The notes beneath the pieces were generated by a model. It worked only from the letters and a program-made list of their open reading frames with translations. It was not told the DNA's origin and searched no databases. A stretch of 5,962 nucleotides of DNA from Nitrospira sp. (GTDB lineage Bacteria > Nitrospirota > Nitrospiria > Nitrospirales > Nitrospiraceae): positions 1 through 5,962 of the forward strand of contig JAOUEB010000096.1 in NCBI GenBank assembly GCA_029858925.1. The letters run 5' to 3'. The translations under genes and the position numbers were made by a program. Below are positions 4,409 through 5,962 of this stretch, in pieces (positions within the stretch are counted from its first letter, which is position 1; each line of letters starts with the position of its first letter).

Positions 4409-5962
4409 AACCACTCTACTCTCACGCAGATGTTGCGATGATGTTTGTTGGCGCTTTCGGGCTGTCTCTTGTGGCGTTTGGCGCGAACGCCGGGGCGTCA
4501 TCGTTCGGCGATGAAGGCCGCCTGACTGGAAAGATCGATCTTGCCCAAGTTGAGAAGGACATCGCGGAGTTGCCTGCCCAGTCGGTGACCAATATCGAAG
4601 TTCATCCGGAAGGGGACCAGGTGACGGTAGCGATCGTAGGCGACGGTACCTTCTTCCCTGATGCAAAGTTGCTGGATGAGTCTCGTTTGGTTGTCGATAT
4701 GCCGGCGGTGTCCTCCGCACTCCGTGAGTCTACCATGCCAGGGCGGCATCCGTTGTTAAAGACGATCAGGGTTGGGCTTCACGCCGATAGGGTTCGGCTT
4801 GTGTTCGATCTGCTCGAACATCCGGTCTATTCTGTCGAACAGAAGGGCAACAAGGTTCTCGTTACACTCAAGCCGAAGGAGCATCAAAATTCCTCCGTTG
4901 CTGCAGCACTATCGGAAAACAACGCAGATACCGTATTGCCAACAGGTCACGAACGTGGGTCGCAGGAACGAAAAGTACCGTTCAAGCCGGCGACTCATAT
5001 CGTGAAAAGAGCTGCCAGAATGATCGGTTCTGCACAGCCTGCGTTTCAGGTGCAGCGGGTGCAAATGGCAGCTGGCGATGCTTCAGCAGACAAGGACAGC
5101 CGATCCGACGACATTGTCGCAGGACAAACCCGCTTTGTAGGGCGGCGCATCTCTCTCGATTTTCAACAGGCAGACATTACGAATATCTTGAGGCTGATTG
5201 CCGATGTCAGCGGTTTTAATATTGTGGTCGGTGAGGGTGTCAAAGCCAAGGTTACGATGAAGCTTGTGAACGTGCCATGGGATCAAGCCCTGGATATGCT
5301 CTTGAAGATGAATGGGCTTGGCATGATCCGCCAGGGGTCTATTGTCTGGGTGGACAGCCTGGCTAGTCTTGCGAAGCAAACGGATGATGAGGCTAGAGCG
5401 AAAGACTCCAAGGTTAAGGCCGAAGAATTGATTACCCGTGTCTTCTACGTCAAGCATATCAAAGCCGCAACTTTGATGGCCTCCTTGCGGCAAGTTATGA
5501 GTCCCCGCGGGATGATCCAATTTAACCTCGAAAGCAATGCGCTGATTGTGAGGGAGCCGGAGAGCAAGATGGGGACCATCAAGCAGTTGGTTGAGGGTCT
5601 TGATGTGGAAGTGCCGCAGGTCCAGATTGAGTCGCGCATCGTTCAGGCAGATACCGCCTATGCCAGAGGATTGGGGATTCAGTGGGGTGTGAAAAATTCG
5701 CAGATTACGCCCAGTGATTTTAATGTGGTGGGCAACGTGACCGGGCCGTTTGCAACTGCTGCCGGGGCGGCTGCGACGACGGTCACACGCGATTTCCTGG
5801 TAAACTTGCCTGCTCAGGTTGGCGGCTTGCCCGCAGTTCCTGGTATTGGTTGGACATTTGGAAAGCTGGCTGATGGATTTGGATTGGATATGCGGTTGTC
5901 CGCCGGGGAGTTGCTGGGTTTGACCAAGGTCATTGCTGCTCCGAAGATCACGACATTAGACA
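4405..5962 (+). CDS. pilQ: Type IV pilus secretin PilQ (3' end cut by the window)
   Basis: The first 519 residues are present with no stop; PilQ proteins are commonly around 700 residues, so the gate and C-terminal part are missing. Order: signal peptide with hydrophobic core at about 10-26 and probable cleavage near ANA|G (29/30); one AMIN domain at about 63-155, which in the family binds peptidoglycan; a polar, probably disordered linker at about 156-245; an STN/N0 domain at about 248-315 (RISLDFQQADITNILRLIAD onward); and an N1 (secretin N/NolW) domain at about 343-402 (TRVFYVKHI to VEGLDV). The secretin barrel region begins near 403 (VPQVQIESRIVQAD) and includes LSAGELLGLTKVIAAPKITTLD at the edge. 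PilQ forms the outer-membrane ring through which the pilus extends, and its N-domains contact PilP. The gene follows pilP with an ATGA overlap. Confidence 0.97.
   Translation, partial: MKPLYSHADVAMMFVGAFGLSLVAFGANAGASSFGDEGRLTGKIDLAQVEKDIAELPAQSVTNIEVHPEGDQVTVAIVGDGTFFPDAKLLDESRLVVDMPAVSSALRESTMPGRHPLLKTIRVGLHADRVRLVFDLLEHPVYSVEQKGNKVLVTLKPKEHQNSSVAAALSENNADTVLPTGHERGSQERKVPFKPATHIVKRAARMIGSAQPAFQVQRVQMAAGDASADKDSRSDDIVAGQTRFVGRRISLDFQQADITNILRLIADVSGFNIVVGEGVKAKVTMKLVNVPWDQALDMLLKMNGLGMIRQGSIVWVDSLASLAKQTDDEARAKDSKVKAEELITRVFYVKHIKAATLMASLRQVMSPRGMIQFNLESNALIVREPESKMGTIKQLVEGLDVEVPQVQIESRIVQADTAYARGLGIQWGVKNSQITPSDFNVVGNVTGPFATAAGAAATTVTRDFLVNLPAQVGGLPAVPGIGWTFGKLADGFGLDMRLSAGELLGLTKVIAAPKITTLD

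Noticed and set aside
5445..5639. Minus-strand open frames opposite pilQ (also 5083-5520 and 4400-4749)
   Set aside because: The + strand carries continuous AMIN, N0, N1 and secretin sequence here; the reverse frames have no recognisable content.
1..5962. Search by eye for insertion sequences, CRISPR repeats, tRNA genes and toxin or defence genes
   Set aside because: No spaced direct repeats, terminal inverted repeats with a transposase, tRNA arms or defence-type motifs were seen; the window is filled by rapZ, the helix-turn-helix gene and pil genes.

Overview
The window reads as ordinary chromosomal DNA of a Gram-negative bacterium with a type IV pilus. The PilM, PilN, PilO, PilP and PilQ proteins, and the pairing of rapZ with a pil cluster through a small helix-turn-helix gene, make me think of Nitrospirota (a Nitrospira-like genome). 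This placement comes from recall of family sequences and gene order, not from a search, so it is tentative. All real genes lie on the + strand.

Layout. Positions 1-219 hold no gene I can recognise; the stretch ends in a GC-rich hairpin (174-195) just before rapZ. Positions 220-1086 encode a complete RapZ-type P-loop/RNA-binding protein. Positions 1087-1230 are an intergenic control region with a near-consensus sigma-70 promoter (TTGACA, 16 bases, TATACT; 1156-1183) and two small dyads over its -10 element. Positions 1231-1443 encode a small MerR-like helix-turn-helix protein. Positions 1461-5962 are the pilus assembly genes pilM, pilN, pilO, pilP and the first 519 codons of pilQ, which runs off the end.

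How the genes work together. From what is known of the families, PilM is a cytoplasmic actin-like protein that holds the N-terminal tail of PilN. PilN and PilO are single-span inner-membrane proteins that pair through coiled coils and ferredoxin-like periplasmic domains. PilP links them to the periplasmic part of PilQ, the outer-membrane secretin through which the pilus passes. The genes follow this inside-to-outside order. They are tightly packed: pilM/pilN and pilP/pilQ overlap by ATGA, the pilN stop is embedded at the pilO start, and pilO and pilP are 16 bases apart, so they very likely form one transcript. The helix-turn-helix gene ends 17 bases before pilM and sits directly behind the promoter, so it is probably the first gene of the operon and a candidate regulator of it.

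I found no mobile element, CRISPR array, tRNA or rRNA, and no evidence of a wholly new system. The points most worth following are the helix-turn-helix gene with its dyad-bearing promoter, the apparent lack of a lipobox in PilP, and the unexplained first 200 bases.
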